Shown here: positions 12,101-25,169 of the stretch, piece by piece
Layout of the letters: the number at the start of each line of letters is the position of its first letter
Position numbering within the stretch: position 1 is the first letter of the stretch
Assembly: GCA_040954595.2 (NCBI GenBank)
Contig: CM082577.2
Coordinates: 6,820,001-6,884,000, forward strand
Reading direction: 5' to 3'
From: Balanoglossus misakiensis
Lineage: Eukaryota > Hemichordata
DNA: 64,000 nucleotides
Made by a program: the position numbers and the translations under genes
The notes under the pieces: generated by a model
What the model was told of the DNA's origin: nothing
The model's database searches: none
What the model saw: only the letters and a program-made list of their open reading frames with translations

Positions 12101-15100
12101 TTCTTTCCCAGTGTGCAGTGACTGCTTGGCCGCATCTGACACTAAACATCTTTTTGAACGGCACATTTTTTTTCTTGATATTTCAGGGTTGGTTGAACGA
12201 ATTAATGAGTTATGACCCCGACAACTATCACATCAGCCACACGCACTCGGTGTTTTTGCGCCTGGAGAACTACTCGCTGCGACTTTCGAGGCCCAAACAG
12301 AACATTCCGCGCAAGGCCTCGTGGGACGAGCCCAAGCACACCCCGATGTTCATCCACCAGAGACACTTTGACCTGAGAGGGAGCGAGGTCTACCTCCTCC
12401 CGGAGGGGCTCTGCCGGAAACGGTGGTGGAGCAAGAAGTATCCCATCTGCATACAGCTGGCCAAGGCGGGGACGAAGTCGCAGAGGAAGGTGGCGGACAG
12501 CAGCCCGACCGACTCGCTCATCGGCGAGGGCGCGAAGGGATTCGACATCATCCAGAGGGAGGAGTGTACGGACACGACCCTGATTCTGTTCGGGCGCACG
12601 GGCCGAGAGAAGGAGGAGTGGTACCGCAAGCTGGAAATCGCCGCCAACTGGGAAGTCACCAAAGGGAAGAAACCGCTGCAGACTTTACTGAAGGGGAAAC
12701 CGTCCACCAAGATCAAAGACGACGGCGTGGACACTGCCTCCTCCGACGACGGCACGACCGTTGCGTTTGAGGACATCGAACGCACCAATCTGAAGGCCGG
12801 TATCGACTTCTACAAGTACATGTCCAAGCTCATCCCCAAGGGCAAGGAGGAGTTCGGCCAGGGGGTGAACATCAAGTCGGGAGGCGTCACGTACGCCAGT
12901 CCCGCTCGGAGAACCAAGCCGGAGCCGATCGGAAACGAATCTCCGGCGTCCTGGGTGAACGCAGGGATCAGCCGGAGTTTCTGGGACTTCCTCCGAGAGC
13001 AGCAGTGGGCCGGAGTTGTGGCCAACAAGATACAGAGAAAACTTAGCAAAATCAAGGTAAGTGAAATAATAGCAGTCTATCTTCCATCATGAGTTTCTTT
13101 GAGCTGCAGTACAGATGAAGTGTTCCTCTCTGAACTTCTGAAGTATGATTTTCTGGAATTCAAGAATACAAAAAGTTGAAGCATTTAACACACTGTGTGT
13201 TTAGGTGCCGTACTTCATTAACCAGCTGGAAATCACGGACATAGACCTAGGAATCGCAATGCCGGTCATCCGACGTGCTTCCCCGCCGGTCATGGACGAG
13301 CGCGGCCTCTGGGTCGACCTGGACATCACGTACTACGGCTCGTGCTGTATGACCCTGGAGACCAAACTGAATCTCACCAAACTGGGCAAGGAGAGCGGCC
13401 ACTCCAGGGAGAGGGCGTTGTCCACTTCCAAACACGCGAAAACTGGCAGGTAAAAGAAACACAGTGTGTACTCGGTTATTCCAAAGGCATGTGTGCATTT
13501 CTGCATGTATTGTACACATGTAAACTCTGGCATTTTGAATCTTTCACATTGCCCTATGCTATGTACTCACTGCACTACATTGCACCACACCACACTACAC
13601 TTAACTACACTACAACTCAAAACAAGAAAATTCACTGTCTTTTTTTTCTCTCTTTCACACTGCAGATATAGAAAAAAAAAGCACTGTAACTACACATAAA
13701 ATTGCATTAATTTTATTATGGTCTGAACAAGAAAGACGAAAACGAACATTTTATATTTTTAATGTGAAACAGCTGTAACATGAATTGTGACAAGTGGAAA
13801 CACAAAGGGGAATTGCAAGAAAGCAAACACGAATCATCTCAGCATTGCATGAACCAACCCTTTTCCTTTTGGCCATATACATGTAGTTCTGTCAAATGCA
13901 CTTCTGTTAAAAACTTTCGTTCGTTTCGTTTCCTTTTTTACTGATATAAATCCCAGGTGATAACTTTGAACAGAGCATTTATCTGTACCTATTCTCTAGT
14001 TTTCATTTCTAACTCTAACCTTTGCTTGTCCTTGCCTTTTTATTCCCGTTAGTCACCATATTTATTTTTCTCTCCTATTTCTCGCTTGTTTGTTGTTTTC
14101 TGTGTTGTTGCACACTGTCTGGCTTCCCTTTGTACATGATGGTTGCAAAAAAAAAACTATAGAAAGGGAAGGAAGGAGGCTAAGACGCACACTAACAAGA
14201 CTGCCGCTAGCAAAAGTGGTGATTATCCTAACCCTGCTTCCAAATCTGTCTACTCTAAGACTAAGAGGTGAGAGGTGTAGAACTCAGTTACGGAGTTGGG
14301 GAGTCCACCGTGCAGTAAGACTTCACCCTTGACTGCCTTTTGGTGGTTGCAGTCTATGTTATCATTTCATTGGGACCATTGGTAGAAAAAATTCCCATTT
14401 TGTTTGTGTTCTTTATGGTGATTAATTCTAGTCGACAGAAATTAACAGTAACTATTAAGTAGATTACATTAATGGGGACATGTAGGGTCAATTTTGTCAT
14501 GTACCAAATAAATAATTTTCAAGATAGTATAATTTCGCATCCACTGTCTGTCCTTATATCCAGGGCCGTTCATTTAAAATTCTCAAATTTGCACATTTTT
14601 AATGCACCATAAAAATAAACACAGCACCGCTTATCCTGTCACAGCTGTTGTTTGTATTCTTCTGAAGGTCAATTGAAATTAGTCCCCAAATTCTAATTCT
14701 GGTATTTTCTGGTCGAATATCATTGTTGATCAGATTAGAGCTGTTTTTTTCATGGATACCAATAAGTAGGTTGGTGGAGTAGTTCTGTGGAATGTAATAC
14801 AAATATTGGTTTAGCTATTAAAATGAGAAACATTGAGAAAGAAGTGAATTGTGTGAATGAGCAAGGATTTAAACAGTCAAACATGCAAAATTCTCTCAAA
14901 ATAGTTCCAAATTGCTGGCAAGGTAAAAAAAAACTCTGACAAGTAGACGTAATATGTATCATGGGTGCACAATGCCACATGTGTGAGACAGGATGAAGGC
15001 TGAGGATTCTGTACCTTCATAATGCTGTGCCCACCTTTGTAATGTACAGTACATGTAGTAATAACTGCTTGTTCTGTTTGCTTCCTTGCATTCAGTCCAT

Positions 15101-16632
15101 CAGCTGCTCTGGACAGCGATGAGGAGGACAGTGCTGAGTCGTCTGAAGAGGAAGATGTGGACAACCCTCCAGGAGATGCTGGTGCTACTGAGAATTCCAG
15201 TGATGGGTGAGTAGCATGCATTAACCCTTTTGCCGCCATGGTTCAGTCCAAACCCATTGTTTTCTATGGTAAGGTTGGACCTCTAAAGAAAGGACTGGGG
15301 GTGAAAGAGGTGTTACTAGGGTTTTTTCGTCTGAAGCATTGGATATAAATCGCTGAAACTCAAGTAGCAAGTATAAATACTAGAAGGTAACTGACATTCC
15401 AAACCAAGTTGGCATGTTTTTCAGTGATCATTTCCCCAGGGCTTGAACTGTTTATTGCATCACTCTTTAGTATTGATGACATTTAAAATACAAATTTTTG
15501 TGTAGTTATGTGAACAAGGAAGCATGAAGTGAATGGTACTTAACATTTTATTGTCATCATTCTATAGCACTGGACTTAAAGGGAATATAACCACGACACT
15601 ATGCCATAACAGATGGATGCTAGATTTTGACATATCGCAATGATGATTCACTCTGAAGTTCTGTTTTTCTCACCTACTGTCAATACTTGCTACCCACAGC
15701 TTCGTCGGGGGCAGTACGAGCAAGAAAATCCTGCGTATTGTGGACAAAGTGGCCAAATCCAAGTACTTCCAAAAAGCCGCCGAGAACTCCTACGTCAAGA
15801 AGGCCATTGAAGAAGTCTCAAACTTACCATTGGTGCTGACCGTAGAGGTCAAAAGTCTTCATGGCACCTTGGCCATCAATTTACCCCCACCTCCATCCGA
15901 TAGACTCTGGTAAGTTGGATATCTTACGCCAGTGCGATGCTGGAACATTTTCTACAGCAAAAGGTGTAATTCATTACATAAATGTGTGGTATTTACATTT
16001 TGCATTATGCTGACATTATAATTTGTTTGTAGAAGGTGTTATAGTATGTTTTATTTTTCATTTTTCATTCCAATAGCTGTGATTGTGGTGATGGGGTCTT
16101 TGTGTGCCATCTTACTTAGTATTTAAGACAGCAATATCTTGTTTTCTGTGTCTAGGTATGGTTTTCGCACCAAGCCGAACCTGTGGCTTTCAGCGAGACC
16201 AAAACTCGGAATGAGACAGGTCAGGATAACGCATGTCACAGACTGGATTGAGAAGAAACTGGAGCAGGAATTTCAGGCAAGTGTCGTGTTCTACTCTGTT
16301 TTTTATTCTCTGTCAACTAATAGACAGTATTTTCAATGATTGATACTGCGAACAGTGAAATCTGTTAGACTGTATTGCAAAATGTACTATGTAGTACTCA
16401 GGCAACTACATGTACTTTGTTAGAAACATTGTCTGAGCCATTTTGCAGACATGCCCTGAATGATTTCGTTCCACCATGATTTCCAGTGGTGACTACATCA
16501 TTGACGATGACTTGTATTCATTGCTTAATACAGAAAGTCTTTGTCATGCCCAACATGGATGATCTGGTGATCCCCATCATGGATGGAGGCATGGACGAAA
16601 GCTACACAGAAGGGGACACAGAAGACATGTGA
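3151..16632 (+). CDS. TEX2: TEX2-like SMP-domain lipid-transfer protein of the ER (7 coding exons)
   Basis: Exons: 3151-4437, 12187-13056, 13205-13449, 15096-15206, 15700-15909, 16156-16276, 16534-16632. The phases join cleanly to 980 residues. TEX2 family proteins are ER-anchored lipid-transfer proteins acting at membrane contact sites. The large first exon encodes a disordered Ser/Pro/Lys-rich region and a hydrophobic hairpin at about residues 350-395, the expected ER anchor. Exon 2 encodes a PH-like region (FLRLENYSLRLSRP, then the RWWSKKYPI stretch). The SMP domain starts near SFWDFLREQQWAG at the end of exon 2 and continues through PYFINQLEITDIDLG to DWIEKKLEQEFQKVFVMPNM. An acidic linker is encoded by the exon at 15096. 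The intron after 16276 uses a GC donor. Exons are strikingly GC-rich against their introns. Reading through the exon 1 donor would give a 455-residue SMP-less protein ending at 4518, probably an artefact. Confidence 0.93.
4438..12186 (+). other. TEX2 intron 1 (7.7 kb)
   Basis: Opens at GTTAGT after 4437 and closes with a TTTCAG acceptor before 12187, phase 0 on both sides. No other gene is recognised inside. It contains several TACATGTA palindromes and a perfect DR1 nuclear-receptor element at 11113-11125. The AT-rich stretches look ordinary. Confidence 0.7.
11113..11125 (+). promoter_or_regulatory. Perfect DR1 hormone response element
   Basis: AGGTCA, one A, AGGTCA. Direct repeats of AGGTCA spaced by one base are the preferred site for HNF4 and for RXR heterodimers with PPAR or COUP-TF. 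It lies about 1.1 kb before TEX2 exon 2, inside intron 1. Function is inferred only from the motif. Confidence 0.4.
14163..14267 (+). other. Candidate TEX2 cassette exon, 105 nt
   Basis: Within the intron between the exons ending at 13449 and starting at 15096, a segment preceded by CTATAG and followed by GTGAGA stays open in the TEX2 frame. It enters and leaves in phase 2 and is 105 nt long, so it can be included or skipped without a frameshift. It would add 35 Lys/Ser/Thr-rich residues (containing SKSGDYPNPASKS) to the disordered linker inside the SMP region. The pyrimidine tract before the acceptor is poor (an A-run), so splicing is uncertain. Confidence 0.4.
15221..15316 (+). mobile_element. 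MITE-like element, copy 1 (TTAACCCTTT family)
   Basis: Starts TTAACCCTTTTGCCGCCATG and shares the core motifs CCATGGTT, GTCCAAA and TTTCTATGGTA with the copies at 27141-27238 (inverted) and 27429-27522. The right terminus is degraded. It lies only 14 bases past the donor of the TEX2 exon 15096-15206. Confidence 0.6.
16390..16533 (+). repeat. Diverged interspersed repeat, copy A
   Basis: The stretch containing GAAACATTG, CCATTTTGCAGACATG, a CTGAA block and GACTACATCATTGACGATGA is recognisably related to 57385-57520 (CCATTTTACAGACATG, GACTATGTCATCAACAGTGA). In TEX2 it fills the end of the last intron up to the 3' splice site. Family unknown. Confidence 0.45.
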
Positions 16633-19600
16633 AAAAAAACACTCAACAAACCAAGAAAAAAAAAACATGCAGCTAGCCGTGCTTTCACCTGAGAGAAATA
16701 TCAACTCATACCGCGAGAGAAAGTCAACTCCCCCACCCCTGCCTTGTTCATGAATTTAGTGTAAATAGATAGTTTGCTGTTTTTAAGAGGTTCAAGTTGT
16801 TTACTGAACCGTGATTTATGCTGGTGGCTTGTGCTTGCTAAGTGCAAATGTTTTATTCTGTGAGATATTGTCTACTATAGGTACATCAAATCCAGATTCA
16901 CTTTCCACCACTGAGTTCGTGCCAAAACGTGAAAGCTATTTACACCTAAGTTTGTTTATCGTTCACCTGTATTTTCTTGTATACTAAGTCCAACATGGTC
17001 ATTGAAAACTGAGATTGGGAGAAATAATGCTGGGGGCGGCAAAGGCTATTGTGTGAAATATATATTGTAAATAATATGAGGCAGTTATTATTATGCACAG
17101 TTTCACGTTATATGTTGGCCCCAGTCCCAGTCAGTTCAACTCAGTCGGGTTTTTAAAGTTGTAATTTGAGGCTCAGTTGTTACACCTATGACATCTCAAA
17201 CATTGTGTCTGTGAAAGCTAGGTCGCGGCCCATGGAATTATACCAGTCAAACTGGAACAGTGCCCGTTTTTGTCAAACTGGCTTGAACGCAAGTGAAACT
17301 GTGCTTGCTATGTGCTAATGTTTTATTCTGCGAGTGAAACTGTACTACATGCATGAGGTTACTGCCAATCTATAGTAAATTTTAGAAAAAGATCTCTATG
17401 TTATACTGATAGATGTTTTGTTTTGCTTTGTTGTGAACTTTTTGTTTTGTTTTGTTTTACTTTGCAATTTAATTAATTTCACATATATGAGAATGTGTCT
17501 CATTAGACATCCTATAGAGTTCTTCATCCCTACAGCATGTAAAGTAAACCTATCACAAGTTTTTTTTTTCACTCTGGAAGACAGGCGTCAATATCTGTTT
17601 ATGCCATCCAGTTGTACTTACCAGTACTTATCACAGAATATTTTTAAGTATGTGGACATTTCTTGCTGTTTGTTAATTATAATCTACCATTCAGTGATTT
17701 TTAGTATAGGATTAGATGGAGGCCTGTTGCAAAACACTCCTCAGGACCCCCCCCCCCTGTATACATGTATCACTATTTTTACACAACCCCAGTACCTTGT
17801 TTTATGTCCCATACTTTGTCAGCAGTACTTTGATGAGTGCAATTTATGTAGTATTATAGACTTTATTGTGATGAATTTAACTTTAGTTCCATTCCCATAA
17901 GCATTTTATTGTGGAAGGGAACAGATAAATAGCTTTTGCTGCATGCTGCAAATATCATTTACAGAGAATTTTAATTTCCAGAGATTATAGTTTGATGGTG
18001 TTGATGAATATGCTCAGATATATACCCTACAATAGATTGTTTGTAGCTGTGAACGCAGGGCTTTAAGTTAAAACATATCTAGTGATATTTTTTTGCTGGT
18101 TATATTGATTTTTTTTGCAGTACATGAAGCCTTTATGTTGTTTATGTATTCCATATTATTTACAATGAACACTCCCAGGGCGCACATGATATTGACTACG
18201 CATAACTCATTTGCAAACGTTGTTGATGTGACAAGTCATGGGTTGGGCACAACATGTTAATTTTAAATGATTTCAGTAAAGAAACAAAACCATGATGAGA
18301 TTATATACACACGCAGTGTCCATGGCAATTGTGAATTATTCTATCATTTATTTCCTTCGCCTGCTGTATGGTGACTCATTTTGTTTTGTGTGTGTACGTC
18401 TCAAACTGAACTGTATTCATGATTTAATCAACACTACCTGAGTTTTTGTATGATTTTTTAAAATTAAGTTTTAAGAGATGTGTTGAAGATCTCACTGGTC
18501 GTATAATCACCATTTTCTAAAGCCTGTTTTGTGTTGAACTTTTTTTCTCCAGATTTACTGATGATGATGCATGGAAATTGTCTTGTTCTTTTGCTGTAGA
18601 TGTTTTAATTAGTTTATTTTGTTTTCATTTTGAACGTTTTAGCTCTTGTTTTCTTATCTTTTACAAATAATTGAGTCTGTTCTCAGTCGAAGTTTAGTGA
18701 TGGCAGTTTATGGAAATCGCAAATTGGCTTGTGTGTAAAAAATGCACCAGTAGCCCGAGCGTTGGCGGGCGTTGAACAGCGCCGCCATCGACATTAACCA
18801 CCATATATTTTGTTTTGTCTATTCAACAACGCCACCGACGACGATGTTATCGATGTTTGATCTGCAAGCTTCGTTATTTCATCAGCTCTTCCGTTAAGCT
18901 CCATGCTCTGATATCATCAGTATTGATCCTCGTAAAAATTTTCTTAATTTTTGTACATTTGCGGATAGACTTGTGGTCTATATAACGTTTGTTGAACGTT
19001 TGTAAAAATGTTTGTAAAACAATTGTCTGCTTTTGAGTATGTCATAGCCGTATTTTGCTGACAGATTTTGTCAATAATTTATTTACAATTCATCAAATCA
19101 AACTCAGTGCAGTTTATTCATTTCAAATGTACACTTCTTGCATTGTGTTATCAGAAATGGGAAAATTGACGAAGAGAAAAGAGGCGCAGCCCGCAAACTT
19201 GTACAAAAAATTATTGTGCCTTCCTATAATGAAAATAAAATCAGCAATGTGCAAAAATTTTATATGTCTGTAAAATTCTCTTGTTAAGAAAGTAGGACTG
19301 GCAATAGAAAAAATTACTGACACCCCCCCCCCCCCCAGAAAGCAAATGGTTCTCCCATAATATTCCCACCCGTGCCGGAAGCCCCCGAGAAATCAAAAGG
19401 TTCTCCCCTAAATGCACACCCTTGTTGGAACCCCCCCCCCCCCAGAAATCAAATGGTTCTCCCTTAATTTAATTAATTGCCCACCTGTGCTAGTAGACAA
19501 GTAGATGAAGCACGGTCTGAGGCATGGGGGACCGTGGATGAAGATATCAGTGGAACAAATTTCGTCTACAGACACTATCACTGGATTTCCAATATTCACT

Positions 19601-20362
19601 CGTAAAGACTCGTAAATTCCACTCAGTCCTTGAAGAACGAATGGACACATTCTCCAGTATAGTACCGCACAGATAGTGCCCACTATTTTAATGGCTTCAA
19701 TATTGAAATCAATCATTGACTAATTCAAGTCAAAATGTAAACAAAAGTGGTCAAAGCACCAGAGGTCAAAGGAATATACGAGTACGTAGGGTGCACAGGT
19801 TCATCGTTTGAATCGCGGTTGCGTTCTTCAGTTTCTGATGAGAGTTCCACATCAAGCAGTTTCTGGGAGAATGTGGCCTTAAACGGGTAAGTCCTGTACT
19901 GCAGAAAATTATATTTAGGATTCGTGTGATAAGTTTACTGCTGTATTTGAAAAGAGGCAAGGGTGAATTCCTTTCGCCACAGCATGGGTGAAGCGACTGC
20001 TTTTGGTCTTCCATAAAATCAATGAATGCTCTTATTGGGGGAATACACCCAAACAGGGAATGCCTCTTAAAAGTTTGAGAGACGTCGACACGTGCAACAC
20101 ACGAATATCTATCGTGAGAGCGATACCAGCTCGATAACCAAAAGTTGGAAACTGTGGGAAGAGCTAATATGAACCCACATGGAAAGCAGACGCGGAACAA
20201 CCACCTGTTTGATGTCGTCGCGACTCTCCGTCTAGTAAATTGTGATCGTATTGTACTCTTTGCATTACCACGTCACAATCGTTCGGTCGTCGTGTCTGTT
20301 CAAATACACAGGTGGTATACTAAACTCTTCCATGAGAGAGCACACCTTGTGTGTGTCATGCG
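16633..20362 (+). other. TEX2 3' UTR and intergenic region
   Basis: Long T-rich sequence after the TEX2 stop, with many TGTAAATA- and ATTTA-like motifs typical of an animal 3' UTR. No confident poly(A) signal was chosen. Beyond about 18.7 kb the sequence looks intergenic and includes the C-rich minisatellite at 19323-19490. Open frames here (17418-17900 plus, 19408-19716 and 19766-20200 minus) show no family signature. Confidence 0.5.
19323..19490. repeat. C-rich minisatellite, about 3 units of 50-55 bp
   Basis: Three diverged units, each a C-run followed by AGAAATCAAATGGTTCTCCC and an ACCCGTG- or ACCCTTG-like tail. Two units begin with 13-14 uninterrupted C. The minus strand is G-rich and could form quadruplex structures. 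Confidence 0.6.
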
Positions 20363-22704
20363 ATGAGATTAATCCGAAATAGAAGCCCGCTGTTGGTTGG
20401 TGTATTCATCACCGTCGGGTTCCTTTTGGCCAGACTGTCCAATGATACGAGCCGTAGCTTATCCAACACCAAGAATCAGGCATGTCCCTGTCAGTGCGGA
20501 GAAGTCGATTCGTCTGACGTACTAAGACAAGATACTGACCATGTGTTACAAGAAAAAGAAACAGGTACGATAATTCGTTCAGTATGACAAAAGTAAAACA
20601 TCTGTTCGCACAAAACAAATACATGTATATCCGAAACACACGTATATGATGACGACTTTTTTCTTTGAAAATATTCTTCATTTCTAATGGAAACCTGTTT
20701 TGCTTTGTTTTGTTTGCCAGACAATGTTTTGAATCGGCAAGCGCGAAAATTTTTCATCGACTGCGGCGGCAACGTCGCGTCGTCCGTCATCCTCTTCAGG
20801 GAGTTGTATCCTGACGCATCAGAATACCACATCCATTCGTTCGAGTTGGATGACCGTCTGTGCCCGTATTATGCTCCGTTCGAAAACCTCACCATCCACT
20901 GTCCCGTGGCTGTGTCAAATGTTACAGGTAAGGGGGAGGGGAGAGAAGAGAGTTGAGGGAGGGGAGAGAGAGAGAGAGAGAGGAGGAAGAGAGGGGGATA
21001 TATAGATCGTAGTCATATGCTATGTAACGAATAGGTTAGAAGTTCAAAGACTAGTGTTTTATTCTTTCCTTTTACATATTCACCATCGGAAATATTGCAT
21101 TTTATCGCAACAGTGGCGATCAAACGACTTTCCTACTTTGATACCTACAGGAGTAATAACTGCGTTCTCAGAAGCAACTTGGTACCCGGGGAAGACCGTG
21201 GCCGACGGCAAAGACAAGCACTGGGGTGGCGGATCCGTGTTTGTCTTCAAGAACGAAAGCGAGAGAGAAGACGGCGGCGACAGAAAGCTCTCGTACCGCA
21301 AAACCGTGCCTTCTATTGATCTGTCGTCGTGGTTACGAGAAACTGTGCGTCAAGACGATTACGTCATCTTGAAGATGGACATCGAGGGCGCTGAATATTC
21401 GGTTCTCAGGAAGATGTTGCGAGATGGGACTATAAACCTGGTAGACAAGTGAGATGATATTTGGAATTCACTTTATCAAGGCTGTATTTTTGTATAAGGC
21501 TGAATCCAATGCGCCTACCTCGATTTACGCAAAAGTTGAATAATGATATTGAAAATTGTGTTTCGCCTAAATATGAACACTTCTTTTTTTGTCAGGTTGT
21601 ATGGCGAATACCATGACGACCAACCAACGGGCGAGGACGACGCAGAAAAGTCTCGCATAAAGGAAGAACTCAAAGCCAAGAAATACGCCATGCTGGGATG
21701 GAGTGCAGAAAGGAAGAAATTCTCCGACATTTCAATGCTGCATCCAAAACAGGTATATGGTTGTCTGGTGTCATTTTATTGTGTTGTACTGTTAGTGCCT
21801 GTACCGTTCTGTACTGTACTGTACTACACTGTAATAAAATTAATAAAAACCTCTATTTTTCATATGGATATAAACAGATGCCCCATCCAAAACTAAAGCC
21901 GAATGCAGGTAGTATCATTATCAGCAAATGTGGACTGAGTCCTGTCGACAGATATCAAGTTGCCATGGTAATTGAAGTTGGGATGAACCGAAAGCCTGCC
22001 GCGTGGCTCATCGAAACAGTCCGCGCTTATAAAAAGAAATTCCCGTGTACTCTGTTCGTGTACGGAGATTTTGTCCAACGGCACCCGGATCTGGTCGGCG
22101 ATTGGGCGACAGATTTTGATATCGGAGTCAGGGGCGGCGGGCCGCAGCCCGAACACGTCGCGGAAAATTTGAATTACGAATACACCCAAATGTCGATCAC
22201 TGGCGCCGTTCTCCGTCTACGGGAGATCGGCATCGAGCCTATCTACGTGTTAGCACCACGGACGAGCAAGAACACTCTGAGAATCGCCAAACAGAGGGGT
22301 CTGTGGGTGGTTGACCCGAATGCAGCGTTTCCACCAAAACACGGTAAATACTTTGGTTTAAGTTTGTCAAATACTGCCTGTGAAAAATGTCGGGTAAACA
22401 TGGTAAAGTCCGTAAAGATGATTTTTAATAATGCAAATCTGACGTGTTTCATATTCTAATCCAATTTTCTTTCCCCGTCGCAGGCCAAAACCTAACAGAA
22501 GAGAATTACTTCAAAGAGCGCGATGTGGAACGGACTCCCAAAGCGTTACGACGCATTGTGGACAATCTCACCCCTGACAAGGGAGGCATCGTCAGTTTGG
22601 ATACGGACCTTTTCGATGCCTACATGATTTCTGTTTTTCTGTTGGACTACCTGTTCGAAAATTCGGGATTTCAGCTTGTCCCTTTGAAAGAGTGTTACGA
22701 TTAG
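20363..22704 (+). CDS. Type II membrane FkbM-like methyltransferase with NodB-like C-terminal half, paralogue A
   Basis: Six exons: 20363-20564, 20721-20927, 21151-21448, 21596-21752, 21878-22343, 22484-22704, joining in phase to 516 residues. Residues 9-25 (LLVGVFITVGFLLARL) form a signal anchor, so a Golgi/ER lumenal protein is likely. Next comes an FkbM-family Rossmann methyltransferase: the SAM loop FFIDCGGNVASS, the acidic strand HSFELDD, and VILKMDIEGAEYSVLRKM, the family's usual K(I/M)D(I/V)EGAE signature. FkbM enzymes O-methylate sugars or related substrates; the substrate here is unknown. Residues from about 290 resemble a NodB polysaccharide-deacetylase barrel (AMVIEVG, CTLFVYGDFVQRHPDLV, FDIGVRG, and a C-terminal YLFENSGFQLVPL strand) but lack its metal ligands. 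The ATG at 20363 is chosen because the frame before it has only a GTG. Paralogue B has the same exon phases. Confidence 0.8.
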
Positions 22705-25169
22705 CAGGGATTGCAGGAAAGGGTGACCGCAAACTGGGCATTCATTCCGTCGGGAAACGGAGTGCATTCTATTGTCAAGATGCGCGTTGCGATTCCGTTA
22801 CTTTGTTTATTCGGATGCATGGTGAGATTATCGGAACATAGTTTATTTGCCTGGCTTGACCGACTGTGTGTTCGATGTAAGGAAGAGACGTCGAAGTCAT
22901 TTGCATCAGATTAGCATATGCGATACTGTGGATTTATGTAGGCCTACATATCAGAAATATCTTCTCTGGTAGCAACAAGGAAGCATGAAGCAAGGATTGC
23001 TGGAATTGTGGTATCCAAGTCTTTTCAAGGATTTGGGATACTAGTATGTTGAAAACTACCTAGTCCTTGTGGATTGACGCCACAGCTGTGAACATGGCCA
23101 GTTTTCGTGTGGCGGTGTGAGATGTCACTTTAAAAAACTGCCACGCAACAATGACATCTAAACATATTTCACATTTCATTGTCAAAATTTTATTGAAGGT
23201 CAATAATAATTATGATGATGATAATGATGATAACTACAATACATGCACCAATAGCATAGCTACGCTTTCTTTCAATATTGCAGATTTTCTCTCTTCATTG
23301 CACTCTCATTGTACACAAGACCCACTCTGATCACAAAATCCGAGATCATTCTTGAGCATTGCTTAAAGATGCAGGGCAGTCTTTAGCAAGAAAGGATGAA
23401 TACAGAATGACATCTGTATGCCTAGTGATTTTGCCTGAAGACGTCAATTATCTACCAGAATACTAAATAGTTCATGATCTGTAGGTTACAGTTCAATGCT
23501 AAATAATTATATGAAAGCAACAGAATCTTTGTCGGAAATACAACATAATTCATTGTTTGTAAAATCCATAATCAGTTCACAATCCATGAAATTCACAATT
23601 TTTTTAAATGCACAATTTGGAATAATGTCTTGTTGGGGCATTAGCCAACCATGACATGAAATTACCCCCTACCCACGTAAATTAACCCCCCAATCAGAAA
23701 TCTAGGGGTACTTTTTTTCACAATGTCACTGAAATCTGGAATGAAGAATTGTGGTAATTTATTTTCCCTGATTCTGTTACGGCCGAGTTCATCAAAAATA
23801 CATGTATAGATACAAGAATACTGAACCATTCATTTATTTAAATACAGACTTTTGATATATTACTCAGTGTGAATATCAGTTTATAGTTCTAGATTGCTGG
23901 ATATAAATTTAATTTTCCTTTTGAAATATGTTTGCATAGATTGGGCTCACTCGCCACTGGTGTAAAAGGTTATAGGTTTGGTCATTTTCACTAGAACAGT
24001 CATTGATCTATACATGCCATTTTAAATTGAAGCCAAGCTACACAATTTACACTGGGTAAAAAACATTTTAAAAAATGACATTAGTAAAATGCAAAATTCG
24101 AAGGAAGATAGCAGCAAAACATAGAAAATGCATGTTAAATATTACAAATATTAGATTAGAATAGAAAATCCATTTATATACAGATATGTAACAACCACCA
24201 AAATACAGCATAAAAATATTCACATGTTCCAAATAAGATTTTCAGGCAAACAGGAAGAGCTTACAATTATTCATTACTCACCCTTAAAGTTTGCATGGAA
24301 ATCATTTTGGAAAATGAACAGAAAAATGGTGTTTATACATTAAAATTTCCACATTCTCTCATTACGCATTGGATTCAGTTAACTTAACACTTTGAATAAT
24401 AAATATCAGTTACTTATTCAAAACTTGAAATGCCAATAACCCTGTTATAATTTTATCTCTACACAATTTCACAGATAAACCACAATATGTTGTCAAGTTC
24501 CTGATACGCAATTGTACTCATTCTGATAGACAAACTTTGTAGTATCTCATTTGGGGAAAACCAAATGACTACTAAATTTCAACAGATTTATTTGTTTTTT
24601 TAATTAAAATTATTTAGATTTATTAATACTGCATGTCTCTGTTAATGTAGATTACATGAAACTTCTAAATAGAGTCTTATGTATGAATGTAAGAAACATT
24701 GAATTTTTAGTTCATTTACTACCATAGGAAATCTATGGTAACACATACATTTTGAAAGAATCAGAATGTGTATATTTTTGCACCTTTTAGCAGTTTTGTG
24801 TTTTTTATAACATAACACAAAATAAGCCCTTTAACTACACTAGCAATAAGTACAGAAATGCCAAAGTGTGCATTTTTGCATTTATAACATAATTGTTTTT
24901 TTAACGTAACAAAATAAGCTCTTGAACTACACTTACAAGTTGAGATAACTTAAACTAGGCAGGAATTTTTCTCATACACACCACCACATACTGAGGGGGG
25001 GGGGGGGGGGAATCAGCATACTGGGAATGCAAGAGAAGATTTTTGTTTTGTTGTTGTTGTTGTTTTGTTTATTTATTTGTTTGTTTTTGTGTGTGTGTGT
25101 GTGTGTGTGTTTTTTTTTTTTGGGGGGGGGGGGGGGTAGCAGCACTTTGGCCCAGACAAGTCGACATCA
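22705..25169. other. Intergenic, AT-rich, no gene seen
   Basis: Holds the 3' end of the upstream gene and the 3' flank of the TNF receptor. It includes an approximate two-copy repeat at about 24790-24945 (units sharing ATAACATAA, ACAAAATAAGC and GAACTACACT-like motifs), a 16-G run at 24995-25010, and a compound (GT)n-(T)12-(G)15 tract at about 25089-25136. No coding exon was recognised. Confidence 0.6.
24995..25136. repeat. Compound simple repeat: G16, T-rich, (GT)n, T12, G15
   Basis: Sixteen G at 24995-25010, then a TTG/TTTG-rich stretch, a GT microsatellite, twelve T and fifteen G (25122-25136), ending 34 bases from the TNF receptor stop codon. This is the densest low-complexity block in the window. 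Confidence 0.9.

Noticed and set aside
12390-12788. Antisense and alternative frames open across TEX2 exon 2
   Set aside because: Shadows of a GC-rich exon; only the plus frame has family motifs and splice-consistent ends.
17418-17900. 160-codon open frame
   Set aside because: Low-complexity Phe/Leu/Cys-rich translation of T-rich sequence in the TEX2 3' flank.
19408-20200. Minus-strand frames of 102 and 144 codons
   Set aside because: No recognisable domain, Cys/Ser-rich chance-like composition, overlap with the C-rich minisatellite.
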